From Cyathus striatus (lineage: Eukaryota > Basidiomycota > Agaricomycetes > Agaricales > Nidulariaceae), in NCBI GenBank assembly GCA_025738555.1, contig JAOVFP010000024.1, positions 744,001 to 808,000 of the forward strand: a stretch of DNA of 64,000 nucleotides. The letters are read 5' to 3'. This document shows, piece by piece, positions 24,301 through 35,950 of the stretch. The position numbers were made by a program, and so were the translations under genes. The notes beneath the pieces were generated by a model, which was given only the letters and a program-made list of their open reading frames with translations, searched no databases and was not told where the DNA came from. Numbering within the stretch: position 1 is the stretch's first letter; every line of letters begins with the position of its first letter.

Positions 24301-24548
24301 GTACAACAACTAATATGTTACATGGTTCATCTTCTGTATACCAATTTGCCGTAATAGTGTAGTGTTCTAGACATAAAAAGGAGAGATCTGGATTCCTATT
24401 GTACAGGGTTTTTGGTATTTAGAACGCTGAGTAGATGAGCGCTGGATCACAATAGCAAGCGGGCTATATGAACAACCCTAGGACGAGTGAAAGGTATAAA
24501 AGTAGTTGGAGGTATCATTTTATTCTTCCTGAGTAGGCCCTTTAAACA

Positions 24549-25891
24549 CTAGAGCTCTCTTCGATAACGTATTCCCAAAGGTCCCCGACGTGCCAACACG
24601 ACGGCTGCATCAAGCTCATAATGTTGCTCACTGATTATCCGTAGCACATGCATAAGGAAATGCGCAGGCTCCACAACACCTACAGCTACGATCAGAAGGT
24701 GGATTGTGGGTAAAAGATACATACACTTACCACCAAAGCCATTTCCTTTCGCAACTTCAATCACACGAATGTTATCATCCACGAGGTCATTCGAAGTCAT
24801 TTTACGTCCGAGGACAACCCTCAGTTTGGAGCCAATGGTATAATCGATCGGTTGAGGCGGGTTAATTAATGTTAGTCTTCTTCCACCTTGGGAAAAGTAT
24901 GCAAGAAACACAGTAGATTTAAAGTCTGTCTGGGCCACCTGAAAGACGAGACGTGGTGCCTATAGTATATTGCAGGCCTAATTAATTGGACGTGAGAAGT
25001 GAAGGCGCATATGTACGAACCGGTGTTGAAGTGTCTATGGTTGTCTGAAAGGAGTAGCCCTGCATGGTAGGATTAAACATTAGCGCAAAGAACGAGGGGA
25101 ACGGAGAAGCTAACCCGTCTGGTACATAGCGTCCAAAGTTCAACGATAAACCTTAATGATCTTTGGCATCGATCTGTGACCTGATTTTCATGATTGTGAA
25201 GGATGAGGGATGCTCACTCATATGCTTTTGGACCGTTCATATCCCAAGGTGCATTTCTGAACTTTACAGTACAGGCATGATTTGTGACTGTGTCCGATTC
25301 AATACCGTCAGACCACAGTGGCCATATAGTGGTACGGAGTTCTTTCAAGGCAAGCTCTGTTATATTTTCTAAACGTAGTTCGTTAAAGCCATGAAATGAG
25401 ATGAACATATGCACTATGGGAAATAATACATGTTAAAATGCGTTGGTTCAGAGTTACGACGAGAGTGACGAACGAGCGGCAACACTAGTATCTGGTGCCC
25501 GATTATCCTGGCCATACGACATGGACGGGATATTAAGAGGCCGCGGAATATTAGATGGATTATTACGGGAAAAAGAATTAGTGCGGGTTCTAGCGATGGG
25601 AACTTCAGGAGCAGAAGCAGCAGCAGCGGGCTTTTTGAGGGCAGACTTTAAGGGAACGTTATTTCGCGCAGGAGTGGTGTTGGATCTGCGATGTGCATTG
25701 GGCCTAGGGACGGAAGGAGCTTGGAGTGGCTGAGAGGGATAAGCAGCTGGATCGAAGGTTGGTGGAGGGCCTGAATGAGCTGGGGGACCATAGATGGGCA
25801 TGTAATGGTTAGGAAGGGCAGCAGGGGTGTGGGGGTATGGTTGCTGAGGCTGGGCATAATAGGTATAGGAGGCATACTGCTGGGGATTCAT
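24549..25891 (-). CDS. Fungal protein of unknown function with Pro-rich N-terminus
   Basis: I do not recognise a function. ATG 25891 opens a disordered, Tyr/Pro/Gln-rich region of about 140 residues containing PLKSALKKPAAAAS. A splice near 25470-25412 (donor GTTCGT or GTGTTG, acceptor CCCATAG) joins it to a compact domain: HMFISFHGFNELRLENIT, then TVKFRNAPWDMNGPKAYE, FIVELWTLCTRR, GYSFQTTIDTSTP, APRLVFQVAQTDFKSTVFL, and an end HFLMHVLRIISEQHYELDAA followed by RRGPLGIRYRREL. From memory, proteins with a similar start (FHG.NELR) and GYSFQT core are abundant in agaric genomes as an uncharacterised family. The region could be two genes; the continuous phase-1 splice and that family layout favour one. 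It converges with IDI. Confidence 0.6.
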
Positions 25892-26281
25892 GGCGTGGAG
25901 GAGGGAAGGAGTCGAGAGTCGAGAGGGGGGTGTGGATGGGGCGCTACATGAGGCAGATGAGCAGAGAGGAAGCGTCAGTGGACTTGCAACGTGCACCTGC
26001 TTGTTTCCTTATCGAGCCAAATGGATATAATTTAATTATAATGCGCTGGGCAATATTGCGGAGGAAACAGACGAGTGGACGGGGACTGTCGACATTCAAC
26101 ACAAGCGCGCTACATAAGAGTCGACCACGACCTCATTCCCACTCTTCACACCATCTCCTCAACTATCACTCAAAATTAAATGAATTCAGCGCGTCGCTAA
26201 AGTTGTCTTTTCACGTGACCACATTTACAACCCATCCCCAAACATTCACTCTCACCAGCTGCTACCTGTCCCCCTACATCC
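25892..26281. promoter_or_regulatory. Divergent promoter between unknown gene and MPC1
   Basis: About 390 bases separating two start codons on opposite strands. A C/T-rich tract at 26125-26281 directly precedes the MPC1 ATG. No further elements identified. Confidence 0.5.
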
Positions 26282-26915
26282 ATGGCCTCCACTTTCTTCA
26301 CCTGGCTGCGCTCCCCTGCTGCCCGCGAGTACTTTTTCAGTAAGCATTCTGCACCCCTCTCCCGCAGCCTTCCCTAATCCCTCAACAGGCACTCATTTCT
26401 GGGGTCCCGTCAGTATTTCTCTCCCCGCTCTACCGTATTTCCGAGCATAGTTCTTTATTCTAGGTCGCAAACTGGGGTCTGCCTCTCGCTGCTCTCGCAG
26501 ATCTCTCCAAGGATGAGGAAGTTATCTCTGGCACCATGACCACCGCCCTTGCATGTTACTCGTACGTCTCCGTTCAGCCTTAGGTCCTGCTGTGCAGTCG
26601 TGTGCTCATGTGCTCTGTCAAATAGAATGGTCTTCATGCGCTTCGGTATGTCATGTTCGCTCATGCTATTCGCAATATCTAGCTCACTCTTTCTCGTCTA
26701 CAGCATGGAGAGTACAACCCCGCAACTATCTGCTATTTGCGTGTCATGCAACCAACGCAACCGCCCAGTCAATACAAGAGGCTCGCTTCGTCAACTATTG
26801 GTACAATGGAGGTCGCGAAAAGAAGCATGGTTCGTCTGAGCAGGCACTGGAAGGGAAAGTAACAGAGGCTATAAAGGCGGCTAGGGAGGAAAACAAGAGT
26901 GTCACCGAAAAGTAA
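26282..26915 (+). CDS. MPC1: Mitochondrial pyruvate carrier subunit 1
   Basis: One half of the heteromeric inner-membrane carrier that brings pyruvate into mitochondria, acting with Mpc2/3. Five exons (26282-26339, 26389-26408, 26464-26561, 26626-26645, 26704-26915) give 135 aa, as expected. Diagnostic motifs are [56 protein letters not shown] and [19 protein letters not shown]. Two exons are only 20 nt each, one coding the HFWGP turn and one MVFMRF, and both are needed for the conserved reading. The C-terminal 35 residues are charged and less conserved. The gene converges with LIG1, the stops being about 80 bases apart. Confidence 0.93.
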
Positions 26916-26993
26916 TCTACACAGTATCGGAAGACAGTAGTTGTGCTTCACTATCCTATTTACCCTACTTATATAATATACCTCCTGTTATCC

Positions 26994-29900
26994 TCACCAA
27001 AAATCATCTCCATCACCACCACCCTTCTTTCCACTACTCTGAGCCAAGGCTTGTCGTTCATACATCTCAGCAATCTGCGGAAGTTTAATTGGTGCAAGTC
27101 CCATGTTTTAAAAAAACTGATTTAACTTGCCTGTTCTGGTCCGGTTGCGTCATCAGCCGACTTATCGTCACGAACCCGGATGAATCGAGGGAAACGCAGC
27201 GAGATGCCTCGTTCTTCGATCTATCTTATGTCAGCATCCTTGTAGCGACAAAAGTAGACCGTAGACATATTTACCAGTCCTTGGGCAGCAGTATATACTG
27301 GGCTCAAACTCAAATCTGCCGCTAACACTTCCCATACAACTTTCGGTTCAAACCATATGTCAGGCTTTGCCCCTCCAATCGTGATATCACCTCTTGGGTT
27401 CTCCATCTCCAGCGGCTTAAGCTCGTTATAGTGTGTTTGTAATTCTTCTTCGCTAAAGCCAGTTCCAATCTTGCAAATAGTTTGATAAACTTCAGAGTCG
27501 CTGTCGTAGCAAGCGAGTAGGAATGCGCCATATACGTTTGTTCGTTTACCCTTTCCATAGTATCCGCCTACCACAACTAGGTCCAGAGAATCTCCAACAC
27601 CGGCGAGGTAATCTTTTTTCAACTGAGAGTCGTTTAGAACAACATCAGTGGCACATAAGTTTCCTCACCTTCAACCAATTAACACTCCTCCGGCTGGGTT
27701 CATAATAACTCGCATCGCTATCAAGCATTTTTACCATAAGACCTTCGCATCCATCCTTGACACTTTCCTCCAAGAATGACTGTATCTCGTCTGTTGTCTC
27801 GCCATCCGATGATTTAGCGAAGTCGAACTCCCCCGGAACAACGATGAAGTGTTCTCGAAGCAATGCTCTTCGTTCTTCCAATGACTTTTGTAACAGAGGC
27901 TAACACTTCGTTAGTATTCATCCAAAATAATTCTAATGAAGCACTGGCTACTTCTCCGTTTAAGTAAAGTAAGTCGAATGCAAATAGGGACACTCGAACT
28001 TGTATATCTTCCACTTTAACATCCTTTCGCTTTCTTTTGCTCAGCTCCTGGAAAGGAAGGAGTTTCCCAGTTGCTGGCTCGATAGCGACTGCTTCTGCAT
28101 CTAATACAAATGACTTCGTGCAGTCTTTTATGCACTAAGAGGAAGCTTCATTAATCAACAAGGACATCAGGAAATTGAGTGCTCTGATACCTTGGGTAAT
28201 TGATCCACAAGATCTGGGTATTTCTTGCTCATATCCTCAGAATTCCGACTGAAAACACTGACAGTGCCATCATCTAGTTTATGCACTTGAGCTCTCTCTC
28301 CATCGTATTTATACTCGCATGTGAAACGTTTGTTCTCAAATCGATCCAATACTTCTCCTATGGCCTTCGTTGGTTTGGCGAGCATGGGTTTCAGAGGGAC
28401 ACCAGGTGTCAATTTACACTTCTCCTTGAGGTTGTCTATTCCAGATTCCAACAAGGCAGGAATAACTATGTCGTAGGTAGGAAGCTCGCTACAAAGCGGT
28501 TATAATGAGAAGTTCACGTTGGTTAGAATTACACACCTATACACCGATTTCATGATGCTAGTCGCGAGTTCCAGCTTTGTCGTCAATTGTTCGTTGTTCC
28601 ACTTCTTTCCAACTGTGAAATATAACCATAAATGAATATCCAGTCATCAAGCTATGAGTGCATACCTCTTTCTTTCTCCGCTAGTACAATGGCATGCGCG
28701 AGGGCAACTAATACAGATTTTTCTGCATTTCCAATGCGGAGTTTCCCTTCCAAACTGCGAATAATGTATTTCGCTTCAAAGTCTTGACATGCTGCAAGAA
28801 GTTTCGTGATAATCGAAACCTTCTTCGATTGAGACTGAAATTGTCGGTGAATAGAAAATATTTACGCAAAGAATTAATCATTTACAGCATGTCCGCTTGT
28901 TAATGCAATTTCGCGTAAGTTTGAGAAAACAAATGGGATAGTCAACGGCTTGGGCTTAAACAGAGTCTTCTGGCTGTTCTTAGAGATCTATTTATAGATT
29001 AAGTACCAAATAGGTTTGAAGTCGCGTAATTACCCACCATAGCCACCAGTCCTAGGTCTCCCTCCTTCTTCAAATCGCCTTTAATAACAGCGATACTGCG
29101 TCCCGTGGACTCTGCTATAGCTTTGATGAGCAAACTTTCGCCAATTCCAAGTTCTAACCCAATATAATCCGGGCTAAGCTACTGAAGAGTCAGTTTATGA
29201 CAATATACAAGTCAGGAAGGGATATACACGATTGATACATAGATAGACGGCCTGTAATAGTGATTTATAATCATCTTTAGCGCTTCGCTGTATAACTAAG
29301 AGAAGAAAGGATGTCAGGTATGCATTCTTTTCCAGACGCTTTGTCGTGCTTTCAATGAGGGAGAAGGTTCTGGTGAGGGCGGCATATGGAACGCTGACAA
29401 TAATGTAAGTAAGCAACAGACCGGATACAAAGATGGCCTACGGTTGTCCAGTTTTCCATCCTCCTTTTATATCCACTTCACTTTTCTTCGAGAGTGCAGC
29501 TTCAGCACTTATTAAAGTAGATCAAGCGAGTGCTCTTTATATATAGTTCAAGGAAGAGCGCACGTTTTCGAGACTGCACTGCTGTCAATCTCCATTTCAT
29601 CCTCGTCTATCATTCCATCTAAATCTTCCTCTTGAACAGCACTGTCTTCAGCGTAGCCAATTGAGGCAGCATCATCTTCAGCGGAGGACGCCTCTACAAT
29701 TGCAGCTTTCTTCTCTTTTTTCTTCGGTGAGCGCGGTGAGATAGGTCGTTTACTTGAAGATCCACTTGGAGGGGAAGGAACTATAGGGGTACTCACAGGT
29801 ACTTCATGTGAAGTTAAATGTGTCAGGTAGGCTACTGCTAAATGTCAAGTTGGCATACCGAAGTTCGCGACACTCGCATCGCCTTCATCGTCAGAATGAA

Positions 29901-30225
29901 CAATTCTCCTTTTCTTGAGTTTCGGCAATTCTAAGTAAGTAGGTGAGCAGAGCAAAGAGGTTGGCAAGTATAAGCGCGTTACTAGCTGGCGATGTATGCT
30001 CCTTTCTCTTCGATGATTCTACTAATGGGGGTCTGAATTAATACAACGAACCGAAGGATAAGAGAAACTTTTATACAAACTTTGTTTCTCCTCGTTCATG
30101 TCGACATTCGTCGCGACTTCCTTTGCATTTGACGCGCTTGCAGACTGGATCTGCCTCTTACTGCCACCCCACATGTCGGTGAGACTAGACTGTTGTGGAG
30201 GTGCTGGCTTTGATGATTTGGGCAT
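26994..30225 (-). CDS. CDC9: ATP-dependent DNA ligase I
   Basis: Seals nicks in replication (Okazaki fragments) and excision repair. The start [19 protein letters not shown] contains a PCNA-binding PIP box (QSSLTDMW). A Lys/Ser-rich disordered region with [13 protein letters not shown] and [11 protein letters not shown] (possible nuclear localisation) follows, then the DNA-binding domain ([40 protein letters not shown]). Adenylation motif I is [16 protein letters not shown], the Lys of YKYDG being the AMP acceptor. Other motifs are [34 protein letters not shown] and [16 protein letters not shown]. Many short introns. The last one starts with GC (27130-27075) and leads to a final exon [14 protein letters not shown]... 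ending DDFW. The upstream exon boundaries between 29,800 and 30,100 were placed by phase only. Confidence 0.93.
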
Positions 30226-31353
30226 GTTAAAGAATTTTCCTAAAGATAGTATGAGATATGCAGACGAAGAGGGGAGAGTAGAGTAAGAGACCTAGAGTTT
30301 GCTGGCGTCCCATTCCTCTTGACGATGCGCGTGCGAGAAGGACGCGCGTGATAAACATAAGCAAAGATCGCGTGGTCGCGTCCTCTACTTGAAGTCCTCT
30401 GTATAATAATTACACACTGTGTAAGCACATACTCTATGGTATGTATTTGATACTTTTAGGAATCAAATGGCCTAATCGCAGCCAAAATTCTCCATAATTG
30501 CATAACTATGGTATTTAATATTTTTTGGTCTATCTAAATCTACAATGTTCGGTACTCGTGGTAATTAGTCCAACGCTGCTCTTAGTTATGTATGCAGGCC
30601 CTGCTACAGCTACAGCTTCATTCATCCAATCAGAAGCTTCTCGCACGAAAGCGAGGGTAGGTGTAACCGTGAGGAGACGCCCACCTTACGAAGGATGGGC
30701 GACTCAGCACTGCTAAGGGAGCCTAAAAGTTGGACTGTATAACAGTACAACAAATTTTTTACTCAACATGCTTATCGTAAGAACATACGTAGCTTGAATA
30801 TTTGAATATTTGAATTAAATCTTTGAACGAGGGATGACTTCATAAAACAAACGTCGCGAACAAGGCGTCGGGCGGATGACCGCTTTGAGTGTGGGTCCGG
30901 TATCTGCGTTGATGCTGATGCATGTTCGTTTGGATTTGGGGAGATTGCGGTTGGGATAAGAGGTGGGGAGAGCGAGGAGGACATTAGAATGAGAGGAATA
31001 ATGGTCGTCGTCGACAGCAAAGAACTTTGGGGCAACCTTGCTCGCGTCCACCTAGACATCTCAGCGTCACGCGCACGGCATGTTACCGAACCCTTCCTCC
31101 TCCTCAACTCCCACCTACGCACCTCTCACCTTGACTCATACAATTACGAACAATTATCTATGACAGGTGCATTCCAGAACTATTATAATTATAATTTAAT
31201 AACGGAAATTTGCGCTATACGATCAAACCTAGAATAGTAAGCTGTATAGTTTCTCAAGTGTGGCTTTGCGTGTAATGTAAACAAGTATCAATAATATTCA
31301 AAAGTTTCGCAGCTCCGGACAACGCCGCCCACAACGACCTCAAGACCAGCACT
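30226..31353. promoter_or_regulatory. 1.1-kb divergent region between CDC9 and RPS11
   Basis: Holds the promoters of two divergent genes. On the minus strand at 30815-31051 there is an open frame of 78 codons with protein-like composition (SKVAPKFFAVDDDHYSSHSN) but no ATG start, no known motif and no clear partner exon. I do not call it a gene. A second overlapping minus frame (30772-31122) is low complexity. 31150-31300 is AT-rich. Confidence 0.45.
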
Positions 31354-32130
31354 ATGGCCGACGCTCAAGTGCGCATTTGCTTCAGAAATTATAACATTCT
31401 TTTCTGACCAATGATCTGATTATTTAGATCGAAAAGGCATATCAAAAGCAGCATCTCTTCCAAAACGCCAAAGCTCGTGGTGGGTTACGTTGGTGCTTAA
31501 GATCGCGATTCAACATGGCTGATGTATGGTGACACTTTGCGCGGTGGAATTTTAGGTGGCAAGAAGATCGCTACCAAGGAGAAGCGATGGTACAAGGATG
31601 TTGGGCTTGGGTTCAAGACACCCTCTGAGGCGATCAATGGCACTTACATTGGTGCGTGAATGTCTAGCTGTTGCAAGGCGAAATGAAGCTGATTCTGCGT
31701 GTTGTGGAATAATAGATAAGAAATGCCCCTTCACTGGCGACATCTCAATCCGTGGCCGCATTCTTACTGGCAAGGTTGTGTCAACAAAAATGACCCGTAC
31801 GATCATCATTCGACGGGACTATCTCCACTACATTCCCAAATACAGTTCGTTCAAGTGCAACAGTGGAGAAATTACATGAGCTGATGGGATTGTTTCCTGC
31901 AGACCGTTACGAGAAGAGGCACAAGAACTTGGCTGCGCACGTTTCGCCCGCATTCCGTGTTGAAGTTGGAGATGTTGTCACTGTCGGTGAGTAGAGTATG
32001 TGGGGTGCGGAGGATGACTGATACTAAGATGAGATCAGGACAATGCCGGCCACTGTCGAAGACTGTGCGTTTCAACGTGTTGCGGGTGGCGAAGAACAAG
32101 GCTGCAGCGAAGTCGTTTGGCAAGTTTTAA
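31354..32130 (+). CDS. RPS11: 40S ribosomal protein uS17 (S11)
   Basis: Small-subunit ribosomal protein at the base of the 40S body, contacting 18S rRNA. Six exons: the first has only 15 coding bases (31354-31368, MADAQ), then [77 protein letters not shown] and [20 protein letters not shown], ending FGKF at 32130. Length is close to the usual 155 aa and all phases agree. The early intron after five codons is typical of fungal ribosomal protein genes. I looked for box C/D snoRNAs in the introns and saw none that were convincing. Confidence 0.97.
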
Positions 32131-32756
32131 GTAGTGGGAGATGCTCAGTGGGGTGGCCTTTTTTCACTTGATACATTATTAAGCTGTATGCCAACACGAT
32201 GACATGCTATGATATGCTAGCTGGAAAAGAGTGTTGAAGCTTGAAGATTAAGAGAGATGAGTTGAAATACAAAGAACGGCGGTGAGAAAGCGAGGCAAAC
32301 GGAGACAAACAGGGGGAGTGTAAGAGATGCAGTACAGGAGTGAGGCTATTGTTGCTGCCAGTGCGAGTCATACTCGCCTGCCCTTTATCATCGTCAGTCT
32401 GGCGAGATCCCTTTCTTGCAGTTATTTTCTGCTGTCATTATAAGCAAAGCAGAGTCTCTGCCAAGCATCCGCTTCCACTGTCACAGCCACATTTCCACCG
32501 ATACCTAACCTCCTCTTTCTTCTGAACGCCTCTCCACCCACCAACTCCTCTTCTCTCATCCCTCGTCCCTCTTCTCCCTTCCAATCCTTCCTCCTTCCTT
32601 CCCAGCTCCTGCACCACTTCCTTTTGCTTCCTTTCTTATATCACCTTAAACTCAACTTTCATTTCCAATCTGGCGCCCACTCTTCTCTCCGTATTCACCT
32701 CCCGGCTGTCCAGATCTCGGCCTCAGTCTCCTCAACCACCGGGCTCCCACTCCTCC
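32131..32756. promoter_or_regulatory. Spacer with long pyrimidine-rich leader of PPZ
   Basis: Between RPS11 and PPZ on the plus strand. From about 32480 to 32756 the sequence is strongly C/T-rich with many TCC/CTT runs, probably the 5' UTR of the phosphatase. A frame at 32340-32525 has no support as a gene. Confidence 0.5.
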
Positions 32757-34333
32757 ATGGGCCAGCAACCGTCCAAGAAGTCTAGGAAAGGCGCAAAGGA
32801 CAGGGACAGGGATCTTCCTGTCGATCCTGCTGCTCCCGATACCCTCACAGACGACACCACCGAAGCCAATGCGCAGTCTTCTCCATCTCGTGCTACTCCC
32901 TCTTCCACTCTCAATGGCTCAGACCCTGCCTCATTACCAAACGGAAATCCTGCAATCAACATTTCTGATCCTCACGGTGCCAGCATAACCCCTTCATCCA
33001 ATGCTACCCGTGTTCAAGGTTCTCCTTATCCCCCTTCCAAGCTTGAGAACTCTGTCGCTGCCAGCTCACCTTCTTCACCATCGCCCCTTCCTTCTCCAAA
33101 GTCCTCCTCTACTCCTCTCGACATTCCTGCAACACATACCATCCTCTCTAACGCAATCCCTTTCAGCCCAGGCTCAACTAGCAGCGGTGCTGGCGGTGAT
33201 CTCAATGGCGGAAGTAAAGAGAAGCTTAGACCATCGCTCGATGTGGATGATATGATACAGCGACTTTTGGATGTTGGTTATACCGGTAAAGTCAGCAAGT
33301 CCCTTTGCCTCAAGAATACCGAGATTACTTCAATCTGCATGGCAGCACGAGACGTGTTCCTCAGTCAACCCACCCTTATCGAGCTTTCACCTCCCGTAAA
33401 GATAGTTGGTGATGTGCACGGTCAATATTCTGACCTCATTCGTCTCTTCGAGATGTGTGGCTTCCCTCCCGCCTCCAACTACCTCTTCCTTGGTGATTAT
33501 GTAGACCGCGGAAAACAGAGCCTCGAGACCATTCTTCTTCTACTGTGCTACAAGATCAAGTATCCCGAAAACTTTTTCCTTCTGCGAGGAAATCATGAAT
33601 GTGCCAATGTGACGAGAGGTCAGTGTTCTTATACCTGCGTTTGCTTCTCAACTCACTCATTGATAGTTTATGGTTTCTACGATGAGTGTAAACGACGGTG
33701 TAACATTAAAACATGGAAAACCTTTATTGACGTCTTCAACTGTCTACCAATTGCCGCAATAGTTGCTTCCAAGATCTTTTGTGTTCACGGCGGCTTGTCT
33801 CCTTCGTTGCATTCCATGGAGGACATCAAACGCATACAGCGGCCGACTGACGTCCCTGACTACGGTCTTCTTAACGACCTTCTCTGGTCTGATCCATCAG
33901 ACACAGCAATAGATTGGGAGGACAATGAACGAGGCGTCAGCTATTGCTTTGGCAAGGCTATTATTAACGAGTTTCTTGTGCGGTATGACATGGACCTTAT
34001 ATGTCGTGCGCATATGGTTGTGGAGGATGGATACGAGTTCTGGAATGATCGCACGCTTGTGACGGTATTCAGTGCTCCTAATTACTGCGGAGGTATGAGC
34101 TTTCATCATCGTTTCGTGCTTCTTCCAGACTCTGACCCCTGCTTCTTGACAAGAATTCGACAACTATGGTGCTTGCATGAGGTCAGTGTGCTTCCTTCAT
34201 AGGCATTACATTTCCTCACGAATTTGTTATGAATAGCGTTTCGGAAGATCTACTATGTGCCTTCGAGTTATTAAAGCCGCTGGATGGTGCTGCTTTACGA
34301 AAGGAGATGACGAAGGCAAAGCGGAAAAGGTAG
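32757..34333 (+). CDS. PPZ1: Ser/Thr protein phosphatase PPZ
   Basis: Fungus-specific PP1-like phosphatase that in yeast regulates K+ uptake, cell-wall integrity and is inhibited by Hal3. Four exons (32757-33618, 33667-34092, 34154-34181, 34237-34333) give 470 aa. The start MGQQPSKKS fits an N-myristoylation signal. About 160 Ser/Pro-rich residues precede the catalytic domain, as in PPZ. Metal and phosphate ligands: [22 protein letters not shown], and the late His in FCVHGGLSP and [12 protein letters not shown], followed by [16 protein letters not shown]. The end [20 protein letters not shown] resembles PPZ more than PP1. Exon 3 is 28 nt. Confidence 0.93.
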
Positions 34334-35950
34334 TCGAACTTCCGGTATTATATCATTATGTATTCTGATGTTGCTACCAGCCTAATGGCAACTACGTCTT
34401 AACGTTTCGATCCGACGCATCGTTGTCATCTGACAAGTTCCGGCACGCCACATCCGCGGTATGGTCGTCTGCAAGCGATGGTCTCCTTTCCTTCCGCTCT
34501 CCGATATTCCGTGCATTTCCCCTGCAGGCTCGGCGGACGTTTCTGCACGAACCATGGGTGCGCGATCCTTTTGTGTTCATAACATGTCGACACCTCCGAC
34601 TATCCGTATTACTCCGTGCGATGTTGCCAAAAATAGCTTCATGTTCGATCTACATATTCCCTCGTCTTTCTTTCTCCATATCCACTTATCTGGCTTCATT
34701 TGCAAGCACTCCCGTCCTGTTGATGCCTCTACACCGTATTCCATCCCTTGTCTAGTTCTGGACTTGTAATCATAATTCTCTCATGTCCATTAGTTATTGG
34801 GTACCCGCATTTGCCGTCGTACTGTCTATCACGCTTAGGTCACTTTATCTTTTCTTTTGTTGCTATTTAATATTGGTTGATTGTTGTCTTATATGTTACG
34901 AGGCCAGTCATTACTTAAGTTTGTGTAGCTGATTCTCCTACATAGCTCATCCTTAAGCCGTCACATTCACACTTTAGCAATAATTTAATTGCGAGACAGA
35001 GGTTATTATGTGCAGAGATATCGCAGTTAGTCTTTCAAACGCAGAATAATTCATTCTTGTTCCATTCCCAATTTTACTGGATTCTCTTTCATGACACTCT
35101 CCAACTTTTAAGCATTATTGGCGAGGTCGCCAACCAATAGTTAACAGTTCCCTACCCGAAAGCTACTAAGAAGCTCTAAGTCGATTGGAATTAAGCTTGA
35201 GTTTGTTAATGGCACTCTTCTTGTAAAGGCCCTTCTTAAAGTTACTGGTGATTGGTCTCTTATTGAAGGCGGCAGGTATAGAAGCAGTGACAGTTGCAAA
35301 GCTATGGAGAACATTAAAATTAACACGCCTAATATTTACTGAACAGTGTGAACTTTGAAGGGGCCGATATTCATATCGACTTTATATGCTGCTCAGTCCA
35401 AGAAAAGAACTTCAAGCCAAGCTTGGAGGCTAACAGGGTTACGAAAGGAGATTGCATACAGCCTTAATTGCAGCCTTGGGCAGGATTGTTCGTGTAAAAA
35501 CTAGCAGGAGGCTATGACCGCTGTATTTCGTACTTTTCTTGTACCTCTCTTCGGCCGGTTATCGAGAACATGTGCGCTCCGTCAACTTCTTGAATCAATA
35601 TCTGATCAGTTAAATGTGAAGCACAGATCAGTGGTAGGATTTCCAGATTACTGCCTTAAGTCCATCCATGCGACAATTAACATGCAGCGTTAGTAAGTAC
35701 CTGTAGGCAAAAGTATTATAATTCCATTACGCTTTGAAGCAACTAGAGAACTTGCATCTACATGACAGAATTTTTTGGGAACGCGACGACGAGGGCCTTC
35801 TGGTGTGGTTCATACGATGCAAGCTCAGGCCGAGAAAAATATACGTCTTCGCTGAAAATAGGATTGAAATAACACGCTTCAGAGTGCGTTTGGCTTCCCA
35901 AAAGATCATCAAGCCTGATTTTGACGCTCTCCCCACGGTCAATAGCAAGA
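34334..35950. other. Gene-poor region, possibly degenerate repeat
   Basis: About 1.6 kb with no supportable gene. The first 450 bases are probably PPZ 3' UTR and flank. From 35100 on there are short open stretches, for example a plus frame near 35150-35340 and one at 35734-36042, without recognisable domains. The second frame runs into the inverted-repeat element and so is not an independent gene. The density contrasts with the rest of the window. Confidence 0.5.

Noticed and set aside
31380..32040. Intronic box C/D snoRNA in RPS11
   Set aside because: A few TGA and CTGA words occur, but no pair of C and D boxes with terminal stem complementarity is visible.
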